Part shown: piece by piece, positions 25,898-37,400 of the stretch | How positions within the stretch are numbered: position 1 is the stretch's first letter | Layout of the letters: each line of letters starts with the position of its first letter | Origin: Bilabrum cf. latius | Taxonomy: Eukaryota > Bigyra: Bicosoecida > Bigyra > Bicosoecida | Length of the DNA stretch: 64,000 nucleotides | Assembly: GCA_965178125.1 (NCBI GenBank) | Contig: OZ237745.1 | Span: forward strand, 248,001 to 312,000 | Reading direction: 5' to 3' | The notes under the pieces: model-generated | Told to the model about the DNA's origin: nothing | Seen by the model: only the letters and a program-made list of their open reading frames with translations | The model's database searches: none | Program-made: the position numbers and the translations under genes

Positions 25898-26293
25898 GTG
25901 CTGGGCGAGCATGCTACCTCGGCGGGGCGGTTCTTTGTTGAATGCCCTGCCCTGCGCACTGGCAGGGGCGCGTGAACCAGTCTCGGTCGGCAGGGAGTGA
26001 GATGCCTGATGAAGCCCGATACCCGGCGTTGGAAGCAAATTTCGAATCAAGGTGCAGCTCTTGTGCCCAGATACCCCAACGCTGAAGCTTGCTTGTTTCC
26101 ATTGCTCGATCCTGATTTTCGAGCAATCAATCCATTAATAACAAATCATCGAACCACGGTTCGTCGTATCCGGAATCACAACTGGTCGCTGCTTTTCGCG
26201 CGCAAGAGTTATCGTCCAGCCAGAGGCTGTCAGTAGCGTATACATCCTCTTCTTTAGAACAAACAGCCTAATTTTTCGGTTTAAAAAGTGAAT
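25898..26293. other. Intergenic region
   Basis: These 396 bases separate the DUF268 gene from the PX gene on the same strand. I see no gene, repeat or structured element. The last 100 bases before the ATG at 26294 are AT-rich, as expected for a promoter or leader. Confidence 0.4.
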
Positions 26294-29200
26294 ATGGCAG
26301 GAAAGGCTGGAGATTCGCGAGAATTCCACATGAACAAAGTCTCTAAGCAGCTGCTAGAGGCAAGGGCGCTGTGCGAAGCTGATGGAAATAGCGGAAAAGT
26401 CGGGGCCAAAAACAAACTGTCTAGTATTCTTTCGAGTCCAGAAGGAAGGAAGTCTCTGGCTTCTGATACTCTGGCGTTTCGATCACCTTCCTTCGCGTCG
26501 CCCCAAGGCAAGAGTCGGTAGTCTGTCGCTGGTACCACCATGCGAACTGCAATACTGCCTTCTTCCGGCAACCAGCCAGAAAGATGCAGTCGTAGAAGAA
26601 GGAGTGATGCAGCAGCCATGTACGACAGCCCGATTCGCAAGCAACGAAGGCACGTGGTCGGCTCGGGCAGATCCAGGGCCACGGCGGCACTGCGTCACCT
26701 CGTCTCTCCCCCAAGGCGTTCCATCGCCGGCGGGGGCCTGCTCACTGCCTAGCGGGCCAAACACAGGCGGGAAAGCAAGGCCGAGATGCAGAAAGCTCTG
26801 CAGAGTTTCTGCTCCCCCTAGCCAGCCGCTTCGAATGGCAGCTGCGGCAGCAGAAGGGCCACCGGCACTGGCGGGTGCAACAAACTGCGGCGCAGACGAA
26901 GGACGCGCGGGGTGGTGGCCCCAGCGATGGATGCAGCGGAGCAAAGCGCCGACCCATCGCACGGTCCCGTGCAGCACCCCGCGGAGTGGTGTGACGAGGG
27001 CGAGTTGGGGGACCGCTCCAGTAGTAGCGGCACAGGCAGAGATCGGGACGATGCCACCGTCCAGACTGGCACGGCCAGCTACACATTGCCTGCGGATGGT
27101 TCCGCATCGATCGGCTCGCGTGCCTGTCTGAGCCCGTAGGACTGTGAGTCTGGTGGTGGTGGGAATGGGAACGGGAAAGGCGTCGAACCTTCGGCTGGAT
27201 CTAGCGATGGATTGGAGGTAGATGGTGGTGGAGCCTGCTATGAACTAGAGCAGGATGATGACGAGGTCGAGGGCGAGGATGAGGGCGAGGATGAGGGTGG
27301 GGGTGCAGACTCCTCCGAGCTGTTCGCCTCGATTGCAATGGCTGCCGCAGGGAGGGCACGCACAGTGTTCAGCCAGCCGTGTAGCAGGAGGGTGAGCAGG
27401 AGGGGAAGCGACGCCGGCGCGGCGGTGGTACCTGATGATGTTCCGGCGATTGCGCAAGATCGTGACGAGGACGGGGAGGAGGAGTCGTCACCAGCGAGAA
27501 GCTCCACCGGCGAGAGTGCCTCTACAGCCGTTGAAACAGCGAATGTACAATCTTCTGCTGCGGCAACAGAGCCAGCTGCGGCAACAGAGCCAGCTGCGGC
27601 AACAGAGCCAGCTGCGGCAACAGAGCCAGCTGCGGCAACAGAGCCAGCTGCGGCAACAGAGCCAGCTGCGGCAACAGAGCCAGCTGCGGCAACAGAGCCA
27701 GCTGCGGCAACAGAGCCAGCTGCGGCAACAGAGCCAGACACAGCAACATAGACCAATGCGGCAGTGGCAGCGGTCATACCCCGCAGTCATCAGTCATCAG
27801 AACGAGCGCCCCAGCAGCCCGAGTTGGGCAACCCTGACGAGATCCGATCCAGCACGCAGCGAGCCATCCGGGTGCTGGAGTCGGCGGTACAGCGGGCGCA
27901 GCAGGCCACCACCAAGTACATGATGAAGATGCAGCAGGGCAGCAAGGCACTGAAGGACGGTCCAGGAGATAGCGCCGGTCCACAGGCAGGCGATGGATCC
28001 ACAGCAGGAAGCAAGGGCAGTGCTTCCGGCGCTGGCGCTGTCAGCGGAGCTGGGAGCTCCTGCTGTATCGGGGACGAAGGCGCGCTGGCCATCGACGGCG
28101 CGGCAGGCGCGGCCACCCGCGAGCACGCGATATCTTGGGGCCACCTTCTGGTTCGCGTAGAGCGGGGCCGTTCAATTCCTCTGTTGCCTCCCTCGCACTC
28201 TCATGCGCTGTCAGTGGGTGCAAGCGGTCAACGCCGGGGAAGTGGCTGGACTCCAGCAACGACTGCGAGCTGGCAGGACCATCACGCCTCTCGTCGCGGC
28301 ATGATGCACGGCCGGCTGTCCAAGGGGCGCGCAGGAAGCGCAGCACCTGCTCAGTCTGCGGGCAATACCAGCGGCCGCGGCACGACGGGGGCCTCACCAG
28401 GCACAGATGACGCCCACGCCCACCACTACACCAAGTCTAGGCCAGTCCAGCTGCCCGCTCACGTGGCCGCTGAGGCGCCCATAGGGAACAAGTCGGCGTG
28501 GTCGCCCGCGACAGACGACATGGCTCCCATGGCCACGTGTCACGACACGGCAGAGTCCACGGGCGTGGTGCTGCTGCCCTCTGTGAGCAGTGAGTCCAGG
28601 CGGCTCCTGCAGGTGGTGAGGAGGCAGGGGTTCGAGGCTGCTGCGGCGCAGACGCCGCTTTCCGCTCGGCGCCGCCAGGTCATGGAGATTGGAGGTGGGC
28701 GAGGCGGCGCCAAGACGGCTGGCTTGCTGTCACGAACCGCGAGGCAGAGACTGGCACGCAGGGAGGGCGAGCCTAGGTCTGCTTCTGCTGAGCTAGGCAG
28801 GGTTGGAGACGGTGATGGCCATGGCGATGGTCACCGGCGCGATGAGATCAGCGTGCAAGGTGCCTGCAGCACTGGTGGAGGCTCTTCTGACTCTGACGCC
28901 ATCCAGCACGGGGCAAGACGCACCTTGCACGCTGCAAGTACAGCTTGCGAAGGACCGAGGTCTGGTGCAACGTCGCAGAGTAGTTCCAGTGGTGCTGCAC
29001 CAACGGGGCAGATTGGTATAGGTGCATCGCACGATGGTATTGGCGAGGAACAGGCCTGCGCCGCGGGTGCGTCCCCCGCTCTGCACTCCGTCGCCGGATC
29101 CTCCACGGCATTCGGCTCGAGCGGTAGCGCCAGGAGCCGGAGCAGCAGTAGCGCCCCACGATCGGTGCAGGGTACTCCAGGGCACGACTAGGCACGGACG

Positions 29201-29642
29201 CCCGTGCCACTACCTCCTCCTCCTCCAGCGGCAAGGGCCTCTGGAAGGCAGCCGGCTGGTCCGCAGCAGTTGCCGACTGTGCTAGAGGATGAGGATACCG
29301 CTAGTGCAGGTGATGGTGCAGCTGCTGGTGCTGGGTATCGTTTGGGTGAAAGCCCGGGTGCATTGAACTCCCGCGCAGGCGGCAGTTTGCTGCATTCTCG
29401 CGGCGCCAGCGAGCTTGAGTCTCGATTTGAGAGTGAAAGGGAGCACGATGCATCAGCCGCCGCCGATTCCTCACGGCAGCAGGCCATGTCGCTGGTCCTG
29501 GTGCCCGCGATGCCCCCGCCCGACCACGTGTCAGTGCGCGTGTGCGGTTTCCGGATGGAAGGTTCGTTCTGGGAAGGGAACCGAAGGCTGACCTATCGCA
29601 TCGTTACCGCGGAAGCGGTAGAGGACCGATCAGGGTCGGGGT

Positions 29643-29675
<33 letters not shown>

Positions 29676-30073
29676 TTGGGCAAGGGCACACGGATGGGCA
29701 GTCAGTCCCGCAGGGAACAAGGGCACGGGCGGATCCGCTGGAGCACTTGGGGTTCCCACCACCAGGAAGGGGCATGCGCTGGCGGGTGCTGGGAGACGTG
29801 CGCCGGAGGTACTCCGCCTTCGAGGCGGCGTGGGACAAGGTGAACGCCGCGTGCAGGCGCAAGCTGCGGTCCCACATGCCACCGAAAGCGCTGCTGAGTC
29901 TCTCGGGGGAAGTTGGTGCGCAGCGCTGCAGGGCGTTTCAGGGAATTTTGGACGAGTGGGTGGTGACGAGGCGCATGGCGGGACACAGGATCGTGAGCTG
30001 GTTCCTGGGCCTCTTTCCCGGGTCGGAACAGGATGCCGAGGCTGCCGGCGGGCTGGGGCGTGCTGCGAGCTGA
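26294..30073 (+). CDS. PX-domain protein with polyglutamine insertion
   Basis: A 1259-residue single-exon gene with seven TAG codons (26519, 26750, 26819, 27137, 27749, 29189, 29642) and a TGA stop. Most of the protein is disordered and Ser/Gly/acidic-rich, with ten copies of the six-residue unit AAATEP at 27557-27736. The C-terminal 190 residues form a PX domain: DHVSVRVCGF, a beta strand LTYRIVTAE, then W-R-V and RRYSAFE with the basic/aromatic lipid-binding signature, then PPKALL. PX domains bind phosphatidylinositol 3-phosphate on endosomes. A polyglutamine run, TAG followed by ten CAG, sits inside the loop between the PX beta strands. Because the frame crosses six earlier TAG codons, the conserved domain is reached only if TAG is sense. 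The PX call is good; the function of the long N-terminus is unknown. Confidence 0.8.
27557..27736 (+). repeat. 18-base tandem repeat, ten copies
   Basis: Ten near-perfect tandem copies of an 18-base unit encode the hexapeptide AAATEP within the PX protein. Copies are almost identical in DNA, so the array is young or homogenised. The run ends just before the in-frame TAG at 27749. Confidence 0.9.
29642..29674 (+). repeat. TAG plus (CAG)10 polyglutamine tract
   Basis: One TAG is followed directly by ten CAG codons in the PX-protein frame. If TAG is Gln this is a run of eleven glutamines, and the TAG is a single C-to-T change from the repeat unit. Confidence 0.9.
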
Positions 30074-30192
30074 CTGCAGGCCGGCGAAGGGGTAGCTTAA
30101 TTTGAAGTTAACATCAGAGTGAGTACTGCATACACGATTGATCGACAGCATTTGGCAAGGCACGCCGACTGTCGGCGCCATCCCACTATCGG

Positions 30193-32478
30193 ATGATGAG
30201 AAGCAATAATGCGATGAACCGGGAAGCCGTCACCTTCATTCTTGCAATGCGACGAAGCTGCGCTCTGGAAGGCTCCGGCGATGAATCGGCAGTTCTAGAA
30301 GCCCTGGGTGGCCTGGCGATTTCGAATCCATCCGCTACCGTGATTCGTGGGATTAAAACTGCAGTGCGGCGTGACTGGGATCGCGAGGTGTCTAGCCTGG
30401 ACCGCGTTGCCATCATAACGGGCGGTGGCTCTGGCCACGAACCAGCGCATGTTGGATATGTTGGAAAAGGTATGCTCACAGCTGCAGTATGCGGGGAAGT
30501 GTTCGCGTCGCCGACAGTAGACCAGGTTTTTGGAGCGATCCTAGAAGTTGCATCGCCACGGGGAAAGTCGAAAGGAGTGCTCCTCGTCGTTAAATGCTAC
30601 ACTGGAGATCGTTTAAATTTTGGCATGGCTGCAGAACGCGCTAGAGCCTGTGGTATTGACGTTCGTATGGTGGTAGTGCAGGACGACGAAGCCATTCACC
30701 CTCGGTTCACGAGCGGACCGGATGGGAAGCCCTGCGAAGCCAAGGGGCCCGTGGGCAAAGCAGGAAGGCGGGGCTTGGCTGCAACTGTTCTGGTTCACAA
30801 GATTGCTGGAGCGGTCGCAGAAGCTGGAGCGTCCCTTGATGACGTGGAGCGAGCCGCAAAAAAGGCAGCCGCTGATGCCGGAACCATTGGCATCGCGCTC
30901 AGCACGTGCAGCCTTCCTGGCCGAACGGTTGACACTCGATTGGACGACGAAGAGGGACGAGCGCTCGGTCTGTGCCCGGCGTCTGGTCCCTTTCCAGTCG
31001 GAGCGAGCAGCGGTAGTGGTAGTGGAGCAGCTGCCGCCGGCGCTCAAGGCAGCGGGGCCGGTGGTGCGTCTGGACAAGATGGTGGTCTCCTCGCTGAATT
31101 CGGCATGGGGATTCACGGCGAGAAAGGGAGGAATATGGCCAGGGTTCGGTCCACGAAGCATGCAGCCGAGATGGTATCCTCGTCGCTGGCAGCAGCCATC
31201 GACCTATTCGGATCGGGCTCTACTAGCAGTGTCGTCATACTTGTCAACAGCCTGGGTGGAAGCTTAGACCTGGAGATATCTGGTGTCGCGTATCACGCAA
31301 CGAATTGGATCCGCGAGGCAGGCGCTGGGCGCGTGTCCGTGAGTCGCGTGTATTGCGGCAGGTACATGACCTCGATGGACATGAAGGGTTTCTCCATCAC
31401 GTTGCTGCCCGTGGACCCGGAAGGGGGCGTGCTGGGCCTCCTTGACGCAGCCACAACGGCCCCGGGCTGGATACCTGCTGTCGACCTAGATGTGGCTTCG
31501 TCAACTGCGAGGGGGGCCGGAGGGCAGCCCGTCTCGGGAGGCGGCAGCGGGGTGGCGGCTGCTTCGGGTGGGAGCTGTATGAAGCAGGGTGGAGTGCCGG
31601 CTTACCCAGACGAAATGGATGACACTGCGGCTGCGGGCGCTTCAGCAGCAGCACCGCCAGTTGCAGACGCTGGCGCCCAGGCATTGCAGCTAGCTCGGTG
31701 CATGCTGGGAGCGTGCGGTTCGTTGATGCTGGAAGCGAACAAGAAGGAAATCGCTAGGCTGGACACCCTGGCAGGGGACGGCGACTGCGGGGACACGATG
31801 GCGGACGCGGGAAGGCGAGTCGCGGCCTACGTGAACTATGCGGTACCGGAAGCAGCCAGCGACTGCAAGGGTGATGAAGACAGCCCCACCCGCATGGGGG
31901 CCTCCGTAAAGCCCGACGCGCAGGGTGTAAAGCTGGTGGATTTCAACGAGGCCTCTTCAGTGCTACGGGCCGTTGGGAGGGTGCTGGGCAAGGGGGTCGG
32001 CGGCACGTCCGGCGTGGTCTACGCCATGCTGCTGGGGGCGGTAGGGAGGCACCTGGAGAACTCCGTCCGAGGTGGTAGCGGTGTGACGAGTGTGTCCGTT
32101 TCTGGTGTGACGAGTGGTTTGCCTTGTTCTCCGGGTGATCTCGTGCGCGCGGTCGCCGCTGCGATCCAGGAGGTCTCATAGGCGGGGGGGGCCGCGAAGG
32201 GTGACAGCACTCTTCTCGACGCGGCTTGGGGTGCACTGAGCGGCATGGAAGAGGCCCTGTCGAAAGAGGAGGGATCGGGCGATGGTGCTGGCGCGCTGTC
32301 CTGGAAGAGTCTTCTAGAGGCAGCTGCTGCGGGGGCCCGGGCCGGTGCGGAGGGCACTGCCACGATGCAGTCAGCGGTGGGGAGGGCGAGCTACGTGGGC
32401 GAGCACAGCGTGGGGGTCATGGATGCTGGCGCGTATGCCCTGAGCCTCTGGGTGCGTGGAATGCTAGATTCGATGTGA
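30193..32478 (+). CDS. ATP-dependent dihydroxyacetone kinase (DhaK-DhaL fusion)
   Basis: This enzyme phosphorylates dihydroxyacetone to dihydroxyacetone phosphate, feeding glycolysis. It has 761 residues and a TGA stop. The N-terminal DhaK half shows GGGSGHEP (residues about 77-84), GEVFASP, CYTGDRLNFG and GMGIHGEKG with His308, the residue that binds substrate covalently in this family. The C-terminal DhaL half shows LDTLAGDGDCGDTM, whose Asp residues coordinate Mg-ATP, and GGTSGVVYAM. A single TAG at 32179-32181 lies inside DhaL; ending there would remove the last 100 residues, including AAKGDSTLLDA (family GDRTMLDA). Ala/Gly-rich inserts lie before GIHGE and in the linker between the halves. 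ATG ATG at the start leaves the initiator open by one codon. Confidence 0.93.
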
Positions 32479-32581
32479 CTGAACGGTACCGCTCGAGCAA
32501 GAGTATGCCTCACGGTTGCATGCCAGTGGCTCCGATCTTCTGTTGGTTGATCGCATTCTCATTCGCTCCAAACCTCATAGA

Positions 32582-34285
32582 ATGATAGCAATTGGTTTCT
32601 TACTCGTTAGTGCGGTATATGCTGACACTGAAGCTGCCCTAGCTCCGCTATTGACAAGTCAGTTCGAAGCGTACGGTCTGCACGAGCGATCAGCTGCTGC
32701 TGTTGCTCGATCCTACCTTGCCCTGGCGTGGGAAAGCCTGGATTCGGCAACCAGCAAAGCGCTGGCGGACGCTGCCGTTTACAAATTAGATCCTGTTGCC
32801 GAAGAATGGGAGACGTTCAGCACAGCGTCGTCCAACGACTGTCGTGCGGGCCAGGTACTGTCGTCGCTCACTGGCGTTCCAGGCGAGCTGGCGGTGACTT
32901 GGCAGACGTATGCCCCATTGGATCAAGGATCCTCAGTCATAACATCTGAAGGCTAGTTCTCTATCGCTACAGAGCGGCACTATGATGTGAATACGACGTA
33001 GTGGCTCGAGTGGGCACCGTACACGTATGGTGCGACTCTTTCTGGCTTGCAAGCCGACGCAATGGTCTCCTACACGGTGAACGGGTCATGTGATGGTGTG
33101 AAAGTCGAGTTGGGTCCATATGAGGCGCAGGCCCCGTTCGTACCCGACAAGAATGCGTCCCAGCCGAGCAGGAACACGGTTGTCGCTTTGTGGGGGGACT
33201 AGGGTGTCTTCGTGCCTCTAGGATGGGCTGTTGAGGGCGCAATGCAGGAAGATTACGGGCTTGATACTAAGAGCGGGACTGTGTCTGGCAAGCTCGACGC
33301 TAGAATCGTCGTCGGAGACATTTCGTACGCTGGCCTCGACATCAGCGTGCCTTCCCTCAACATCACCAACGGCGACGAGGAAGAGGCAATCTGGGACCTC
33401 TATGGCATGCAGCAGTCTGCCCTGGGATCAAGGCGCCCGTTTATGGTCACGTTTGGCAACCACGACAACTTCTACGACGCTATCGCGTTCTAGAATCGCT
33501 ATGCAACGCCGTCCACCCGTTTCGGGCTGAGTCACCCGATCGCGCCAGGACAGGACGCAGCAAGCAAGCCGAACGTACAGCCAAGCGGCAGCCCCTATTG
33601 GTACGCGTTCGAGGTGGGAAACGCCCACTTCCTCTCCCTCAGCTCTGAGCACGACTACTCCAAGGGCTCGCCCCAGTGGCTGTACGCCGAGCAAGACCTC
33701 AAAGCAGCGGCTGCGAACCGGGCCAACGTCCCCTGGATCGTGGTAAACTTCCACAGGCCCATGTACTCTTCCTACACGTCCGAATACCCCGCCCACCACC
33801 AGGGAGGCCTCCTGCAGGTGGACCTGGAAGCGCTCTTTATCGAGAACGGCGTGGACCTCGTGGTCAGCGGACACATCCACTCCAGGGAGCGAGTGCACCC
33901 CGTCAGCAACGGGACGGTGACAAACTTTCCCACCAATATCAGCACGCCCAGGGGCCCATCCCAGCTGTACAAGAACCCGGCGGCTCCCGCGCACATATGC
34001 GCGGCAACAGGCGGGGCCCTCTAGGAAGACTCGTGGGTGGAGCCCAAGCCCCAGTGGAGCGCGGTGAGGGCTTCTGGGTGGCTAGACTCGTACGGGTACG
34101 TCCATCTCGAGTTCGCCAACAGCACGCACATGCTAGCAGAGACGAGGGGACTTGCGCCCGTGCCCAACAACAGAACCAGTGCGGGACGGCAGGTGGTGCT
34201 CGAGGAGCTGGCTGCCGGTGGCAAACGGGTCGTGCTGGATGGTTCGCATGTGGTCGACTCGTTCTGGATTGAGAAGAGCGGTTGA
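32582..34285 (+). CDS. Secreted purple acid phosphatase-like metallophosphoesterase
   Basis: The ATG at 32582 starts a signal peptide (MIAIGFLLVSAVYA), and 567 residues follow to TGA. An N-terminal fibronectin-like domain precedes the metallophosphatase core. Metal-ligand motifs appear in order: GD-x-G (33194-33205), GDISYA, GNHD, NFHRPMY and GHIHSRER. These are the five blocks that hold the two metal ions in purple acid phosphatases; the last lacks the usual Tyr (GHxHxYER). Five TAG codons lie in frame, at 32954, 32999, 33200, 33491 and 34022. The one at 33200 is the variable residue of motif GDxG, so the enzyme is intact only if TAG is read. The tail (WSAVRASGWLDSYGYVHLE) matches the family C-terminus. 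It converges with kinase 2 across 125 bases. Confidence 0.87.
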
Positions 34286-34410
34286 GATGCGCTGATGTTC
34301 TAGATACTGGATGCTAGCTTGCCACAGTCACCGATCTGCGTCGTCCCGGATGGGCTGCACCAGGTCGAATCCTGATGATCATTCAAGCTTGAGTCTGCGT
34401 AGAGTACGAA

Positions 34411-37400
34411 TCACCCACGCGTCTTTTTGCCTCGTTTCTTCACCACTCGCCGCACCGGCTTCTATCCCCCACCACCGTCAAGCTGGGCACTTCCCCCTGC
34501 CACCGCACTTAATCCACCCGAGGTGCTGGAGCCTCTGAGCCCCGCTGTCCGCTGGGCGGGAGCGCTGGGATTTCTGTCCCCAGCGGCCACGTAGCTGCCC
34601 TTGCTGCTGCCACCGTCGTCTCCTCTCCAGGCTGACTTGACCAGGCTGGGCGTAGGCGCCGCGGTACCTGGTACTGCGCTGCTGCTCCTGCCATGTTCCA
34701 CGCTTGCTGCCCGCAGTTCAATCGATGCATCCTGCGTGCTGCCAGGGATTGAGTGTAGGTCAGACGGAGGTGTCGCCGCGTGCATGCCGGCTGCGGGACT
34801 GCCGGGGTCCGCTGCCGCATGATTTTTACGGCCAGTGCGATGTGAAGACCCGTCAGTCTCCGGGTAAAGCTGCTAGTCGACTGTCTTCCACACGTTGAAC
34901 GGGGAGTCGACAGACGCCCGCCCCCGCTGGAGAGCACCCCACCTTTGCTCTTCCTATCTCACTGAGGCGATTGTGTCACCATTGCGCAGATCAGCAAGCT
35001 TCTGGGCCAGCTGCTTCTGTGAGTATGGCTTGGGCAGAATGCCGTAGAAGCCAGCCTCCCTGTACTCTGGCAGATTCCATGGGTCGTGGTTGGCCGTCAT
35101 GGCGAAGATGGGCACCCTGCATCCCAGCTCAAGGAGGTGCTTGCACACGTCCGTGCCCCTGGAATGTACCATCACGATATCCATCAGGATTGCATCGAAA
35201 CGAGGACCAGTCGGCTCAGGAAGAGAGCTGGCTTTAGAACCGGCTCCTGCCGCGGCGCGCTTCCGCGGGCTGGACTTGGATGGAATGTGACCCCTGCCCT
35301 TCAGCAACGCTTCGCACTGCTGCCCGTCCTCAAGCTCCTACGAAGTCGCACCCAGCCGCTGCAGCATACGGGTAGCCATGCGGCGGAGGGCCCGCTCGTC
35401 GTCTACCACGAGCACATGCATGCCATTCAGCGGTCCAGAGGCGCCACGCGTGTGCAGGCTTTGCCCAGCGTTGGCTTCAGAGGAAGAAAAAGCCGATGTC
35501 TGCACCGGCTCTGGCCTGGTGATGCCAGACAGGCCAGACCGTGCATTGTTGCCTGACGTCTCTGCGCTGGCGCCCCTGCTTGTTCTCTGGACCTTTTGAT
35601 CGCCGGAAGCTGGACCGCTACCTTGGAGGCCTGCAGCAAAAGCCATCTCCAAAGCACGCAGCTGTGCTTTTCTTGAAGTAGCTGTCATTTGTACAGCCGC
35701 GCCTGAAACTGCTGCACCGCCTGCTTGTTGAGATGCTACCGGCTCCTCTTGAACCAGAGCGCCTCTTACGGGTGGCAGTACCAGTTTGCTACCCCCACCT
35801 TCCGGTGCGTCAGTCCCGCGTGCACCCATGTCATCAAGTATTTCTGCAACACCCGGAGCCCCATCTTTCGGAAGTTGGCCCTGCTGGTGATGATCGGTGC
35901 TGTGGCCTGATGCGAGTGCTCCTTCGAGCATCGAGCCAGGATGGGCTCCAGCCGATTCCTGATTGCCTTCGCCTGATGCCATCTGTCTCCTGTCACTGGA
36001 CAGCGACGCGATTGCGGCTTGGTCGAGCGAGGGCCGCCCCCGCAAGAGGTCTGCTTGCCGGCCCATCTGCATGCGTCGAGTCCATCGCCCGCTGGTTGTG
36101 CTTCCGGAGCGGCCGCGCCCGCTGCCACTCATACTACTTAGGCCGGATGCGGGATTTGCGTCGTGACCATCAATTGGGTTACTGTCGCCTTCAATGGCTA
36201 CCTTGAGACCTGACGTTGGTCGTGCAGCGACTGGTCTACTCGCTGCTCGCCGGATGCTGTGGTCGAATTGCCCAGACAACGATCTCAAATGCACGAGCAG
36301 GGCACGAAGCTAATTCCTGGCTAGCCTTACGAGCGCTTCCAGCAGGTGATTTGGTCCAGTGGACGATCGTGAACTGCCATCCTCCTTCGCTTCGTTGTCC
36401 ATGGCTCGGTTGATCACGTCTAGCGCAGCCAGCACCAGGCGCTCTCGTCTGCTATACCTCAGCTCGGCCCGTGACCTCCACTCACTTCTCTTTGGTAATT
36501 GTGCGCCAGTAACCTCACTGCCTGTCAATTTTTCCTTGCTGCTGCCTCCAGACTGAGTCGTACTGGATCCCTTTCCCTTGGTCGCAGCGGGCTGGTCAAT
36601 TCTATCCTAAGCTTCTTGCGAGCCAGAACCTTGCCCAGACAACGCATGCGTGCCGACTGCAGACCCACCCTGAGATCCCTTGGCATCGTTGTTAGCAATA
36701 CTCGACGAGCCGTCAATCTTGCCGAGGCCAGAGTCGGTGAAGCTCCTGAAGTCCTCGCTCCTGCACTGACTCGTGCCCCCGATGGCGCTCCTCCAGTGGC
36801 CTTGCGATCCCCTTCGTCGTAAGTCTCCATGCCTGGAATTGTCAGCGGCGAGGATACCCTCTTCGGATGACGTGCGGCGAACAAGTGCCTTGCCTTGCAT
36901 GCCTGCCGCAGCCGAGTCGTCCCCGCACACAACTGTGGCCGAGCACTCTGCCAGTGCGCCGTCCGGATCGTCTTGTGCTAGCTTGGCGCGTGCCCGCTCA
37001 ATCGCCTGCATCTCCACCTGCAGTCGCTGCTCCCACATGTCAGTCGCCTCCCTTGGCAGCTTGCTCACCGCCCCTGCCTCCATCCTTCGGACCACGCGCC
37101 ACGGGGGCCGCAGCGGCAGTGCCACCTCCAGCACGGTCCTCTTTTTCCTCTTCTCCGTCCTCAGACCGATGGTCCCGCCCATCTGCTTGGTCAGCTCTTC
37201 CGCCATGGCCAGCCCCAGGCCAGAACCTTTCTGCTTGGCAACTGAGCTGGCGCTTCCGTCGGGAGCAGTTGGCTTGAACATGGCTGCTTCGGATGCATGG
37301 CTGGTCAAGGAAGCATACGATCCCACAGAATCACCCTCAATGGCAACCTCGGCACCAGCTCCACCAGCACCACCCGTCTCACCCGGCGTAGATGCCTCCT

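Noticed and set aside
27557-27736. CRISPR-like repeat array
   Set aside because: Units are directly adjacent with no spacers, and encode a hexapeptide repeat in a eukaryotic gene.
30193-34285. Operon of dihydroxyacetone kinase and phosphatase
   Set aside because: Same strand and 103 bases apart, but one product is cytosolic and the other secreted, and the genome has eukaryotic introns; the spacing is typical of this compact region.
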